This document shows positions 43,931 through 55,200 of a stretch of DNA of 64,000 nucleotides, one piece after another (position 1 is the first letter of the stretch; every line of letters starts with the position of its first letter). Where the stretch lies: NCBI GenBank assembly GCA_014526335.1, contig JACTAT010000286.1:124001-188000 (forward strand), given 5' to 3'. The notes below the pieces were generated by a model that saw only the letters and a program-made list of their open reading frames with translations, searched no databases and was not told the origin of the DNA. The stretch is from Chrysaora quinquecirrha (lineage: Eukaryota; Cnidaria; Scyphozoa; Semaeostomeae; Pelagiidae). The position numbers and the translations under genes are program-made.

Positions 43931-44434
43931 ATGAGTACAAAAAGGATCTCAAGCGTTCTAAAGGCCAATGAATATAAACAAGAAGACATACGCAAGGTCA
44001 CGAGAAAAATCTCAAAGCCCAGACAGAATACTGAGGCTGACAAAGAGGAGCCTAAATGTTCTATGAACCTGCCATACATCAGAGGGACAAGTGAGAAAAT
44101 CCGTCGATCTTTGTCTAAACAAAATATAAGGTGTACTTTTTATTCCCTTAATACACTTAAAAAGTCGCTTTCAAGGCCAAAAGACAAAGTTGACGATCTT
44201 GAAAAATCAAACGTCGTATACAAAATACCGTGTAGAGATTGTCCTAAATCATATATAGGACAATCGAAAAGAGAGACAGGAACTAGGCTCAAAGAACATA
44301 AATCGAATGTGACCCATTGTCGAACTGACAAAAGTGATCTTGCCAATCATTGCTGGACAGAAAAACACCAGATGGATTGGGATAACATTTCAGTGATTGA
44401 TGAAGATAAGAACTGGAAAAACAGACTTAGTTAA
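43931..44434 (+). CDS. GIY-YIG endonuclease C-terminal part of the Penelope-like element
   Basis: A 167-codon open frame. The N-terminal half is the RT-endonuclease linker (MNLPYIRGTSEKIRRSLSKQ, IRCTFYSLNTLKKSL). The C-terminal half has the endonuclease landmarks VVYKIPCRDCPKSYIGQSKR (CxxC next to YIG) and GTRLKEHKSNV, then ANHCWTEKHQMDWDNISVID. The domain nicks target DNA for insertion. The frame is intact from about 43931 to the TAA at 44432, but the RT domain upstream is missing, so the element cannot move alone. Confidence 0.85.
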   Translation: MSTKRISSVLKANEYKQEDIRKVTRKISKPRQNTEADKEEPKCSMNLPYIRGTSEKIRRSLSKQNIRCTFYSLNTLKKSLSRPKDKVDDLEKSNVVYKIPCRDCPKSYIGQSKRETGTRLKEHKSNVTHCRTDKSDLANHCWTEKHQMDWDNISVIDEDKNWKNRLS

Positions 44435-44662
44435 AGAAAGCATTCACTCAGTTCTATCAACTCCTTGTATCAATCAAGTATCTTACTCAATCCCAGAAAT
44501 CTCGTTGAATAACATCAAAAGTTGCACTGAACGCAATTTTGGCGCCACAAATTTTAGAAATTGAGCACCAAAAAATTCCGAGCTTCCTCGCAGGTCCGGT
44601 TTATTTCACACCTTTCGATCCGACCTTTGCAATAAATAGGCAAGAAACCACACTTCTCATTG

Positions 44663-44700
44663 CCCGATGATGGGAGATGGATCTCTCCCGAAACGTTGCC
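44663..44700 (+). ncRNA. Hammerhead-ribozyme-like motif, right arm
   Basis: CCGATGA (44664-44670), stem TGGGAGA-TGGA-TCTCTCC, then CGAAAC, followed by GTTGCCCAAC, which could be a short stem III. It is the inverted copy of the left-arm motif. The loop differs by one base (agatgga versus agaggga). Confidence 0.45.
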
Positions 44701-46034
44701 CAACTAAATACCAAAGGCTTGTCATGATAAGTGGTGACTATCATGTCGAATACAGTGTCAGAAACAGCCTTGATAAGTCCGAATATATTTACCATGTTTC
44801 TTATATGTTGGACATTACTGTATACTGTAAATTCTGCTCAATTATATAATCAAACATACAGTATTTTATTGGTCAAGGTCATAAAGCAATGATATTTTGT
44901 TTTATTTGCATAAACATTAATAAAAATATTTATTACATTTTAGGTGATAGGAGTGACATGTGATGGTGCCTCATCAAACTGAAAGTTTTTCTCGATGCAC
45001 TCCAACTTTACAAGGAATGATAACAAAGATACCTCAATGATGTTACATACAGAGCTCTGAACGTGTTTTCCCTGGAAAACATTACATATTCTTCTTTTCA
45101 GACCCCCCAAATTAAATGAAGACTGTACGAGATTGCCTTTCAAATTCAGGTGCAGGCAGATCCACAAGATACATGTGCATAGAGGCTATCACATCATATG
45201 GGCTCACATATGTAATCTCTATCATAATTTAAGTGGTTTGCACATAGCACCAAAGCTGACCAAAGACCATATAACACTGAATAGCTTCAGCATCATGAAT
45301 GTGAAACTTGCAGCTCAAGTTCTGAGTAATTCAGTTGCAACAGCATTGGCAACGTTTGGACTAGAAGAGACAAAAGGTACATCAGAGTTTTGTGATCTAA
45401 TGGATAAATTTTTTGACTGCATTAATGTAAGAAACAAAAAAGAACACATTCTGAAGCGCAAACCTTTTCTCAAACCATACGAAGCTTCAAATAATGAAAG
45501 GCTAATGTGGCTCAAAGATGTATTTTCAAAATATTTTGAAGATTGGCTTCAGTCAATAGAAAACTGCCAAGGCAAATTTTCTGCTAATGCAAAATCCAGC
45601 ATGTTTATATCACAACAAACATATAAAGGTTTGCAGGTTACTGTCCATTCAACGACAGCAGTTGTCAAGTTCCTCTTGGAAAATGGGGTGCAATACATTT
45701 CGAGTGAGCGATTTTGCCAGGACCTGTTAGAAAGCCATTTTGGCCATCAACGAGCAGGAGGAAGCCGTAAGGATAACCCTTGATTACGTGATGTTGGATA
45801 CAATGGCAACATGATAAGAAATCAGAACATCTTTCTACCCATTGCACATGGAAATTCTTTGGATTTGGAGTGCTCAAATACTATTTCTGATGATCCCCTC
45901 CCAATGAAAAGGCAAAGGTTTGCTAACAACTTGAAAATAGACTGATTATTTGTACTTCCAGAAGTTCTTATCACGAAAATGAAGGACTATATCAAGGTTT
46001 CAGTGTCCCATATCTAAGCTGCTTGTGGTTTTTT

Positions 46035-47506
46035 TCATTTCTTTTCGCAGTGATCTCTGTTTTGATTTGTTTGCTTTTTTAAGTTGACTTGTATCTTTGG
46101 CATATGAAAAAGAACGCATTTTCTTATGAATAAAAGCAGGAGATCCTCCACAAGATTTTTTGTAATTTCTTTTGTAACTTCCAGTTTTGCATTGGATCTC
46201 AACTCTGAAATTGCAACATGGACAGTCACATCTTTCATCAAAACCTCAATGATAGCATTAGTGTTGATTTTTCGTTGGTGCCCTTGTGTTTTAGCTCTAA
46301 AAATAGCTTCTGCTGACAAAAACATGTTGCCAACAGTGGGCTTAACAAACCATAACCCTCCACGATTTTTTCTTGTAGTCACACTGTAAATTGAATTTTT
46401 GGCAATTATCTGTTCAGTAGCCTTTCCAGCATCTAGAAGAGATAAGTTCTGTTGATTTATCAGGTTTTCCCATTGCTTTGATTTGTGAGTCCTTTTGTAC
46501 ATTTCTCCTAAAACATGACCACTTAGATGTGTGATAATACCTTTTTCTTTATCATTACATTTTGGTTGAAAATCTGTAACGGATCCAGTTGCATCACTTG
46601 GCATTGTGTCATTTAGGTGAGCCAAAATAAGATTTGCTAGCTCGAAGCCAAAGAGCAAGCAACAATTTCTGGAAAGATTTTTAAAAATTTCAATCTCTTG
46701 AGAAACAGTCAAATTTTGGCAAAAATGTTTCTTGATTACCATTACAATTTTGGATATTTTCTTTGATAAAGCTGTATGTATACAATACATCATCAATATT
46801 CGGGGAATATGTTTTAAATTCATCTTTAATATTTTGGGGATAGCAATTATCCTCTGCCAATTTTCCAGCACAATTTTGGATCATTTTTTTCAACTGTAAT
46901 GGTTGCAATAACTCCTCTGCAGAAGGTTTACTGGCTTGGCTTGTTTCTTTCTCAGCTGTTCCTGATTCAGGATGTTTTGTTTTCTTGTGGCGTGCAGCAC
47001 TTCAAAATATCACCTTCTACCTAAAATATGAATGGACTCCCATAAAATTTTATCCTTGTTGTAAAACTCACAGTAAATATATATATACCTTCCTTCTGCA
47101 TCCATGCACAGGAAGAGGGCCTATTTTTCAGTCTGTTCCTTCCGAACCAGCTGGCCTACTAAAATACCTGGTCCACTGTAGTAAGTATAAATATTAGAAA
47201 TTCATTGTTCAAGTAGTCGTGTTTTGGAAATTAATCTTCAAAAATCTAAAACTAGACCAAGAGCAAGGATACTCTAGGCTTCACACCAAGACTAATCACC
47301 AGCCTAGGCACTTCATTAGCATGCCAGATTGCAGTGTAATTTTTAGGCGTAGGGCCGTTTATCAAGCTATGATTGAATAGTTTTTAACTTACATCTTTTG
47401 TTGGAACTGTGTCCTGCTCTTCATAAACAGTTTCCTAGTCCTCGCTTTCCAAAACCGTCAAAATCGCATCCAAATCGTCACCAAAAAAGTAATCTTCCTC
47501 GTCCAT
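46035..47506 (-). pseudogene. Unknown protein convergent to the P-type transposase
   Basis: A plausible start is ATG at 47506 (MDEEDYFFGDDLDAILTVLE, acidic). A stop and then a donor follow near 47390. Downstream pieces are 46990-46690 (LQPLQLKKMIQNCAGKLAED) and 46871-46035 in a shifted frame, with THLSGHVLGEMYKRTHKSKQ, NRGGLWFVKP, AIIEVLMKDVTV and LLLLFIRKCVLFH. The pattern 'GYVxxKLYKxxKxxxW...RGGLW' is shared by a transposon-associated family of unknown function in marine invertebrates (from memory). It may be a second gene of the P-type element or belong to a neighbouring one. There is no catalytic motif I can name. Confidence 0.5.
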
Positions 47507-47599
47507 TTTGCCTTTGTGCTGAAATCTGATGCACGGAAGAGAATGGGCACTAGTGATATTCAATTTAAGCTCGGGAAACAATGTATGAGAACAATAGCG

Positions 47600-49285
47600 G
47601 ATTGTTATCTCTTTCTTGTGACTATGGAAAAATTTAAAGAAGAATTATTGTCCCATCTCGCTGCTTCTAATTTGTGGAGAAATTTAAGAAAAACCTATCT
47701 TTGACTCTCTTTGCTCCCATCTTGTTTCATCTGAATTACTGAATGTCAATCAATCTGGTTTTTGTCCCTGTGACTCAACAATTAATCAATTAATTTTGAT
47801 AGCACATACATTTTTTGAAGCCTTTGATTGTAATCCTCCAGTGGATGTTTGCTCTGTGTATCTACAAATTTCTGTTTGGAATGTGGTGTATTTCCCGAGA
47901 TATGGAAACACGCAAATGTTGTGCCTATTCATAAAAAGAGTGAGAAAAATTTAAAGAAGAATTATTGTCCCATCTCGCTGCTTCCAATTTTTGGAGAAAT
48001 TTTAGAAAAACTTATCTTCGACTCTCTTTACTCTCATCTTGTTTCATCCGAATTACTGAATGTCAATCAATCTGGTTTTCATCCCGGGTGACTCAACAAT
48101 TAATCAACTAATTTTGATAACACATACAATTTTTGAAGCCTTTGATTGCAATCCTCCAGTGGATGTTTGCTCTGTGTATCTACATATTTCAAGGCCTTCG
48201 ATAGAGTTTGGCACGATGGTTTAATATTCAAACTAGAACAATTTGGAGTGTCAGGACAACTTTTACATCTTGTTAAAGATTTTTTGAAAAATAGAAAGCA
48301 GCGTACAGTGCTAAATGGGCAAAACTCAAACTGGGGAGACATAAAAGCAGGTGTTCTACAGGGTTTTATGTAAGGTCCACTTTTCTTTCTGGTGTACATA
48401 AATGATCTAGTTGCTAATTTAAGATGCAATGTTAAGCTTTTTGCCGACAATACATCACTTTTACAATAGTAAAAGACACCAATACGGCCGTTACTGATAT
48501 GAATCATGATTTGGAGTTGATTAGTAAATGGGCTAATGATTGGAGGTTGTCTTTTAATCCTGATTCTCAAAAGCAAGCTGTGGAATTAATTTTTTGAAAT
48601 GAACAAAAATCTTCTGAATTGTCTTGCAGTTAATTTCAGAAACACCGCAGTGATACAAGTAACTAAGCATAAACACTTAGGAATCACTTTGGATTCAAAA
48701 TTGCCTTTCTCTGCCCATCTTAATTCGGTCATATCTAAAACCAGGAAAGGTATTGGTATGTTGAGATTTCTCTCCAGCTACCTTCCAAGGGCAACCCAAA
48801 ACAAATTATACAAGCTTTATATTCGACAACACGTAGACTATGGAGATGTTATATACCATGACCCCCCAAAATTATGCGAGTTTAGGGGAAATACAAGCTT
48901 ATCATATCAAATGGAAAAATAAGAATCAGTACAATACTCTGCTGCACTGGCTGTATCTACAGCATGGAAGGGAACATCAAGAGAAAAATTGTACAACCAG
49001 CTAGGGTGGGAATCACTCAGTCTTTGAAGATAGAGAAGACGTATGAGCTTGTTTTATAATTTCCTAAATAACCTAGCCCCAGTTTATACAAGGTACTTTA
49101 CGGAAACATCATGTAATCCGGCAAAAAGGGTATGGATTCAAAAATACAAATCTAGCTTCTATCCTTATTTCTGGGACCTGAGATAAGACTAGCACCTTCC
49201 GTTGCTGTTTTCAAAAAAATGTACTTTCGGAAATCCGTCCCCCTAAAAATCAATTTATGGTATCCACAACCCAAAGGGTTTATCT
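47600..49285 (+). pseudogene. Reverse transcriptase fragment of a CR1/jockey-like retrotransposon
   Basis: 47849-48091 holds RT motif 1-2 (GVFPEIWKHANVVPIHKKSE, PISLLPIFGEILEKLI, NQSGFHPG). 48146-48373 holds motif 3-4 (KAFDRVWHDGLIFKL, GDIKAGVLQG). The active site at about 48430 reads LFADNTSL, where the second Asp of FADD is replaced by Asn. 48599-48922 is the thumb (HKHLGITLDSKLPFSAHL). 48930-49285 continues in broken frames (AALAVSTAWKGTSREKLYNQ). More than five stops or shifts occur. The protein is interrupted at about 49290 and its C-terminus reappears at 50903. Confidence 0.8.
47627..48187 (+). repeat. Tandem duplication (~316-bp offset) inside the RT fragment
   Basis: 47627-47870 and 47943-48187 are near copies. 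Both run from gaaaaatttaaagaag through the cccatctcgctgcttc segment to tttgctctgtgtatctaca. Only the second copy keeps the PIFGEILEKL frame; the first has a substitution to a stop. Confidence 0.85.
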
Positions 49286-50340
49286 CTATTACTAATATTC
49301 TTATTATGCAAATGAGTTGCCCTTTTGTTATGGCCATTTGTTTGATTACACAAGAAAGGCTTTTTCCCTGGGCCACTTAGAGATGTGTCTTTTTCTCGAA
49401 TCGATCCCATTTCTGGCCGGACACTGTTTAAAGATTTTGCTAAGCATTTTGAAACCTAGAAATTTGTTAAAATTTCGATTTTCTCTCGGCTCAAAAAAGT
49501 TTGGATTTTAATGGCAGTCATCTATTATGTTGCTTTCACTGCACGCATTGTGATTCTTTTGTCCTGTGAATGTTTTTTCCTAATTGCTCAGTTAATGTTG
49601 ACCTGAGCTGAAATTCGACCTAAAATTATTCAGTATTTCAAATAAAGGAAATATTCAAAATTTACTCGCTTTTTACTCAAAAGTCTTGCTGTAAAATTCT
49701 GCTGACATTTCTGCAGCAAGTTGGACATTATTTCTGCTGTTGATTCCACGAATATTCTCAAGATTTATCAAGCATCCTGACTCTTTTGTCCTGTCTGTGG
49801 ATTTTCTTGCGCTCAGAGGAAAAACATTTCTTAGAGGTCAAACGAAACTGATTCATTTTGGAATCTTACTCATATTTTTTCGGGTTTCAAGAAGAGTTCT
49901 TGCTTTCATAGCTCCAGAAATTGCCAGGGTAAGAATTTTGTTTTGCTGTTTCGTCAAAAATTTTTCCACTGATAATGCACAGTTGAAAAATTTTAAAGCA
50001 CTGTGACCATAACGCAATGGAAAAAAACTGGTACAGCCTATACCCTATGAAACTCAAAGGCCTAAAATTTTTTTGGGTTCTTTTAGAAAGTCAAGAGTTT
50101 CAACACAAAAAAGTCGACATTTAGTGAGATAGACTATTTATTGTTGATGAATGACATTAGAAATTGAAGTTTTGGAGTTTTCTGTTGGATAGGGGGAGGA
50201 TTTTTCAATTTACCTATTTTGCGTATAATAGGATTTCAAGTGCAGACAGGTCATATAAACATTTTGTTACATTATAGTTCAAGAAGACAGAACACAGTCA
50301 GAGATATCCATCACATCCAATTGGACTTGCTCACATTTAT

Positions 50341-50410
50341 ATCGTGATGATGATGATAATGCTGATGATTATAGTGATGATTGTGATGATGATGATGATG
50401 ATGATGTTCA
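50341..50410. repeat. GAT/GATGAT microsatellite
   Basis: Imperfect then perfect tandem GAT triplets. Confidence 0.9.
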
Positions 50411-50499
50411 TTTTTTGCACACAGTTTAATACCCTTTTATCAATTCTCCTATGTGTTTACCATTACAAGTAGACCAGCTTTTTTTTGACATCTGTGATG

Positions 50500-50895
50500 C
50501 AAGCAAGCTTTTTAACTTGACACCTGCCATGCGGTTGAGTGTGTACTTTGACACCTGCAATGCAGGTCATTATTAGTACCAGTTTAGCCTTGGAAAACAA
50601 CATACCACTCAGCTGCCTTGTATCCTGCTGCCTTTTAACTTGCAGCCTTATGAACTTTCGCTACAGTGCAGGGAGGTTAGCCCCCCATGGCATTCCACAA
50701 CCTCCCGAGACTTAAGCAAAAATTTAGAAGGCTGCAAGTTAAAAGACAGCAAGATAAAAGCCAGCTGAGTGGTATCTTGTCTTTCCAAGGCTAAACTGGT
50801 ACTAATATTCGCCTGCATTGCGTGTGTCAAGGTAAACACCCACATGCATCACGGGTGTCAAGGAAAAAAGCTCACCCGCATTGCGGTGTCAAGAT
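50500..50895. repeat. Imperfect inverted-repeat (MITE-like) sequence
   Basis: The left arm (aagctttttaacttgacacc, then gtaccagtttagccttgg, then ccactcagctg) pairs with the right arm (cagctgagtgg, then ccaaggctaaactggtac, then gggtgtcaagg-aaaaaagct). Within each arm 'gacacctgcaatgc'-like blocks are repeated at about 30-35 bp spacing. The central loop is about 60 bp. Confidence 0.8.
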
Positions 50896-50902
50896 AAAAG
50901 TC

Positions 50903-51166
50903 TTACCTAACACAGTTAAGAGTTGGTCTTAGCAAGCTAAATTATTACAAATTTAAGCACCACTTTAGAGATACCATGAGCCCAATGTGTCAAACAAACG
51001 ATGGCATTGAAGATACAGAGCACCTTTTGTTGCTCTGCCCTGCCTTTACTGCGCAGAGGAGAGACCCCCTCGCTGGAATGAATGCTTTATTACCACCTCT
51101 TCGATTTGTAAATCTTGCAAATGAACAGTTAATACAAATTTTATTGTTTTGTGATAAAGTTCCTTA
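50903..51166 (+). pseudogene. C-terminal zinc-binding segment of the CR1/jockey-like element
   Basis: Frame SYLTQLRVGLSKLNYYKF, then MSPMCQTNDGIEDTEHLLLLCPAF, to the stop at 51166. The C...H...C spacing is that of the post-RT region of these elements. An A-rich tail (51405-51427) marks the probable 3' end of the retrotransposon. Confidence 0.75.
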
Positions 51167-51427
51167 GCATACACTGCATTTTATCTATGAAACTGGTCAA
51201 TTTGATTGATTCCTTAATCTTGCCTTACATAAACCTTGTCATTTTTATTTTTCAATATTTTTTTTTGTAACCCTTCTATTAGTTTCCTTTTCTTTATACC
51301 ATTTAATGTATATTTATGTAATAGTCATGGTGTAGTCAATAAATTTTGCTCACCATAGTATCGCCTATGTAATGTTGTATTCATGTATCGTATTGTAAGA
51401 TTTTATATGAAAATAAAAAAAAGAAAA

Positions 51428-52107
51428 GTAATTTCAAGACTAAGGAGCAGGACAATGGAGTGCAACTGGAGACCATGAATAATTTCAGGACTAAGGAACA
51501 TGAAAAATAACAGCACTGAGGCAGAGGACCAGGGAATGGGATTGCAGATCTGAACAATATCAAATCTGACGAACAGAACCATCAATTATTTCAGGACTAT
51601 TCAAGGAACAGACGATATACAAAGACAACTGCTGTACACTGACCACTTTGAAACTTAGGAACATCATTGTGGACTATGGACCTTGAACTAAAACAGAGGG
51701 ACAGAACTTGGATTGGCACTAGGAAAAGGGACCCTGAACTAGGACCAAGGACAAATACTAAGTATTAGAAAGTAGGAGCTAAGTGGAGAGGAAGCGGTTG
51801 TTCAGGATAGGAGCTTGAGAGGTTGTTGAATCTAATATTGGAGCTAAGTGGAGAGGCAGAGGTCCTTGAGGCAGATGCCCTTGAGGCGGAGGCCCTTCTG
51901 AGGCGGTGGCCCTTCTGAGGCGGTGGTCAGAGACGGGCATGGGCTAATCATCTTTTGCATCTTGAGTCAAATTCAGCAAGAGAAAGACCGTTTCAAAAAA
52001 TCAATGCCCAATGTTGATCTTATTGATATGGCGTAAGACCTATTCAGTATTTTCATCCTCTTTGAATAGCCTGCACGCATACCCAATTATTCCAAGGAAG
52101 AAAGGGT
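51428..52107. other. Diffuse repeats and purine-rich sequence, no gene
   Basis: 51428-51800 shares the accatgaataatttcagg-type phrases seen at 34665-35110. 51840-51930 has short gaggcggtggcccttct repeats. No coding segment was recognised. Confidence 0.5.
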
Positions 52108-52279
52108 CTGCGCAACTTCGAATGATTCCTTGCTACGGGCTTTCATAATTTATTTCATGATTATCTAATTTATTCATAAACATTACTCTGTCTCAGACCT
52201 CTTTCTCTGTGGCATGTCAACACGTTCTTAAGCATACCAACATTTCATAATGGCGGCATCGTTGAGTTGCTAAAAGTCA

Positions 52280-55200
52280 AGTTGATAATGAGTAACATTT
52301 GTATTTTGTGTGTCGAGATTTTAAGTAAACCAATGGATCATAATCTTGTTGATGGAAAAAACAGAATAATCGAAGAACTTGAGAAACTACCGTTTGTTAT
52401 TCAACGTTCATCTCCCTACATCTGCAAGCGATACCTGACAATTGTCAAAAAGCGTCATGGTTTGCAAAAAAAAAATTGGATGTGAACGAAAGCCTGTTGT
52501 TGTTATACCGCAACAAATGTGCAGCTTCTGGCATTGCTATAAAAACCAAGCAAGAAATTGCCGTTACAAAAAAATTCTGCCACCTGAACTAAGTTCACTT
52601 GGTAAAATGATTTGCAGAGGTACCATGAAGCAAATTGCACATGCAGCCTGGAATTGTGAAAAAATCAGGAAACATTTATCTATTGAAATTGCTAAGCATA
52701 TTCACAAAGAGTGTGTGGCTATGTGTGTTAAGGGGACCAATAAAGAAAAGAAGAAAAGAACAGATAGTTGCCTTTGACAAACTGACAAAGATAGTATCTA
52801 GAGTTTCTCATTTGATGTTATGGTCAAGGAATTGGAAGAAAGGGCACCACTATTGCTGTTGGTCCTCAAAGCAGCAGCTCTGAGGGTTAAAGACAATGGA
52901 AAGAATTGGATACAGTCTGCTTGTGTTGCTGCAGCCATATGTCTCAGAAATAGATCAAGAAATATGACTGCACTCCAGTTAATAATAGCACTTGTCATTC
53001 GGCATTCAGGATTTATGGTAAAGTTTCCTTTTATCACATGACATCATAGTTACAAGAGTTACAAAAATTTCCAATTTTTTAATTTGAATGAAGCAAGTCA
53101 AAATAAAGTGTTGGCATTGCAGCATGTTTTTGCACTGCGCAAGACAACATGTATAGAATTAGTTTTCTCATAGGCTGGCATGGCACGTATGCAGTCACTG
53201 AGGTTGATGCCATCACATACATATTTCTACAAGAAACTGAGTGCAAGACCATGTTAAACACATTGTAGACAGAGTTGAAAACGAAGGGAGAAGGAGAACA
53301 GCTCTTGAACAGTTGAAACAATCAGCGAAAGAATCGATAAAGGTGAGATATGTCTTTGCAACTTACTGAATTGCATTGCTGTTTTTAGACCAATGAAAAT
53401 CATCTTTGATTGTGAAGCAATTCTTAAATTTTCCTGTAGCTAAAATTGCATTGCAACAGGTTAGTATTATGTATATACAGAATATTTATTCAATCCCATC
53501 TGATTTGATTGTGAATAATCTGTATGCTTCATTGATAATGCAAGTTTTAAGGGAAAATAACACGGTTTACTTTTCCTGTTTTAAAAGGCTGACTTGTAAC
53601 AGTTTAATTTTCAAATGAAAGAAAATGTTATGTTAAACTATATATACCAGTAATTTTAATGCTTTCATTGCTGTTTTCTCAGAAACCAGAGGCAGCTGCA
53701 GAGATTGTGTCGGTGGATGATGATCGAAAAGAGATTGGCAGAAAAATAATCAGTTCAGTTAAGGCTATTACCACATTGGAAGAAAATTCAGAGAAAGTTT
53801 CCATTTCTCAAAATCAAAGATGAATGAACTAAGTCCAGATAATAGAAAAATGTAAAACCAACAATTACGTTGTGACGATACATTAGATGCTGATACTAAA
53901 TTGCATGCAAATCTCCCTGCAGATAAAGGAAGGAAACTGACTCTTGACAACATTGACATTCATCAAGAAACACATGACATGACAGAAGATCATCAAAATC
54001 CTGATGCTCACGATTGCACCTTGATGTTAACCGAAAACAGAATATCTGGAGCAAGTCTGAGCAGCTCTGAACAAGTTTGCCCGCTGCAAGATTTGGATAA
54101 TGGTTCTTTTTGTCCAAACAAAATGGAACATAAAAAACAACAACAAAATTACATTCACTTGGTGGCAAGAATGACAGTAAATTCAGTAACTTGCTTAAAA
54201 ACTTTGAAAAGTGTGACTGTGCAGCATATTCCACATCAGTTTTCAAATGAGATGAAACAGCCCACCGATACTGTGAGTTTTTCCAACAACTTTACTCATG
54301 GATTAGTTATATGTATTTATTGCGGTGAATGTATGATTATTTTACTTTTGAATTTGTTACTAAAGTATGTTTCAACAGGTGTGCAGATCGAGATACCAGT
54401 TGGAAATATTTCATAGGAGAACATCTATCTGTTTTACTGATTTTTCTAGACATTTTCGGGAATCATCTACGAAAGTGAAAATGATGCCAATGGGATGCGG
54501 AAAATATTGAAAGAGCTGCAAAGATAAGTTCCAAAATTTTAAGTAGAAGCAGATGTCCAGTATGTTGAACAAGGGATTGTAGGAGATCAGCTTACTGTTG
54601 AGAGAGGTGTAAATGGAGTGTTTAAGGTCGCAAATGGTTTTACAGCCAGTGAAAGACTTGAAGGAATTCACTTTGAAATTGCTGATTTCCATGGAGGAAT
54701 GAAAATTTTGGAGGTAATTCAGGAAAATTCTGTAAACATTTCTTCTTCACATGTAAGATGATAAATTCTTATATGTGATCTTAGAAATTCTTGATTCTTG
54801 AATATCCACCCCATAATTTTATTTCAGCAACCGTTTCAAGGGAATATTCCAGAGATTCCCTGTAGGTCATTTTAGTATGACCCCCACTTTACAAAAATTT
54901 AGAAAAATCCTCCCCCTGCTTATTTGACCCCACCTACAATTAAGTACAAAAGAGTAACTGACAAAAATAGCACTAACAGCACTTACATATTTCTCAATTA
55001 GATCTTACTTAATGAAGAAAAAATAGATTTAGTGTGTGCAGATACATAGCAAATTATGAAGAATTCTTGAGGAAATAACTGTTTGATTGCTCATTAATTT
55101 TCTTCCAGCTCATATTTAACAACTTCTATCGTCCAACTGCACTTACTGACAAATGTACACTGTACAGTGATAGAAATCTGATAAACTGAAGAAATGTTAG

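Larger units (their letters stand above)
43562..44793 (+). mobile_element. Penelope-like element, 5'-truncated, with inverted terminal arms
   Basis: A perfect 13-bp target duplication, ATGTTTCTTATAT, lies at 43549-43561 and 44794-44806. The arms (43562-43828 and about 44485-44760) are inverted copies of each other with a few differences. The only coding segment is the C-terminal endonuclease region; the reverse transcriptase is missing. Penelope-like elements often carry such terminal repeats in either orientation. It sits in the P-type transposase gene, so it is the younger insertion. Confidence 0.85.
41758..45940 (+). pseudogene. P-element/THAP9-type transposase gene, interrupted
   Basis: Exons follow GT-AG rules: 41758-41840 is the THAP tail (DLKPGEIPSLNLPIKS) and is followed by an exon from about 42011 (STIARKRAAALEENV). 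42148-42636 includes KKWNISFHLPEYIKLIQ and PGQCLECSKAEKQQRK. Then come the coiled segment RIRKENKTLKAEITQLQ and, at about 42960-43400, the catalytic part with fragments of LLLDEMK, GYVDLGDMDLN and NPFKFSLANFATTN. After a Penelope-like insertion and intron the gene resumes at 44943 (VIGVTCDGASSN, second Asp region) and ends at 45133-45783 (LHIAPKLTKDHITL, MNVKLAAQVLSNSVATAL, SSERFCQDLLESHFGHQR with the final acidic region). Order and motifs match P-type transposases. Several stops (e.g. TGA near 42130, TAA near 43175) show it is inactive. Confidence 0.8.
49286..50902. mobile_element. Insertion splitting the retrotransposon C-terminus
   Basis: The LINE protein reads to LKINLWYPQPKGFISIT and resumes at 50903 with SYLTQLRVGLSKLN, positions that are adjacent in family members. 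The intervening 1.6 kb has no recognisable gene; a 88-codon open frame (49740-50006) has no known features. It includes a GATGAT microsatellite and an inverted-repeat element. Confidence 0.5.
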
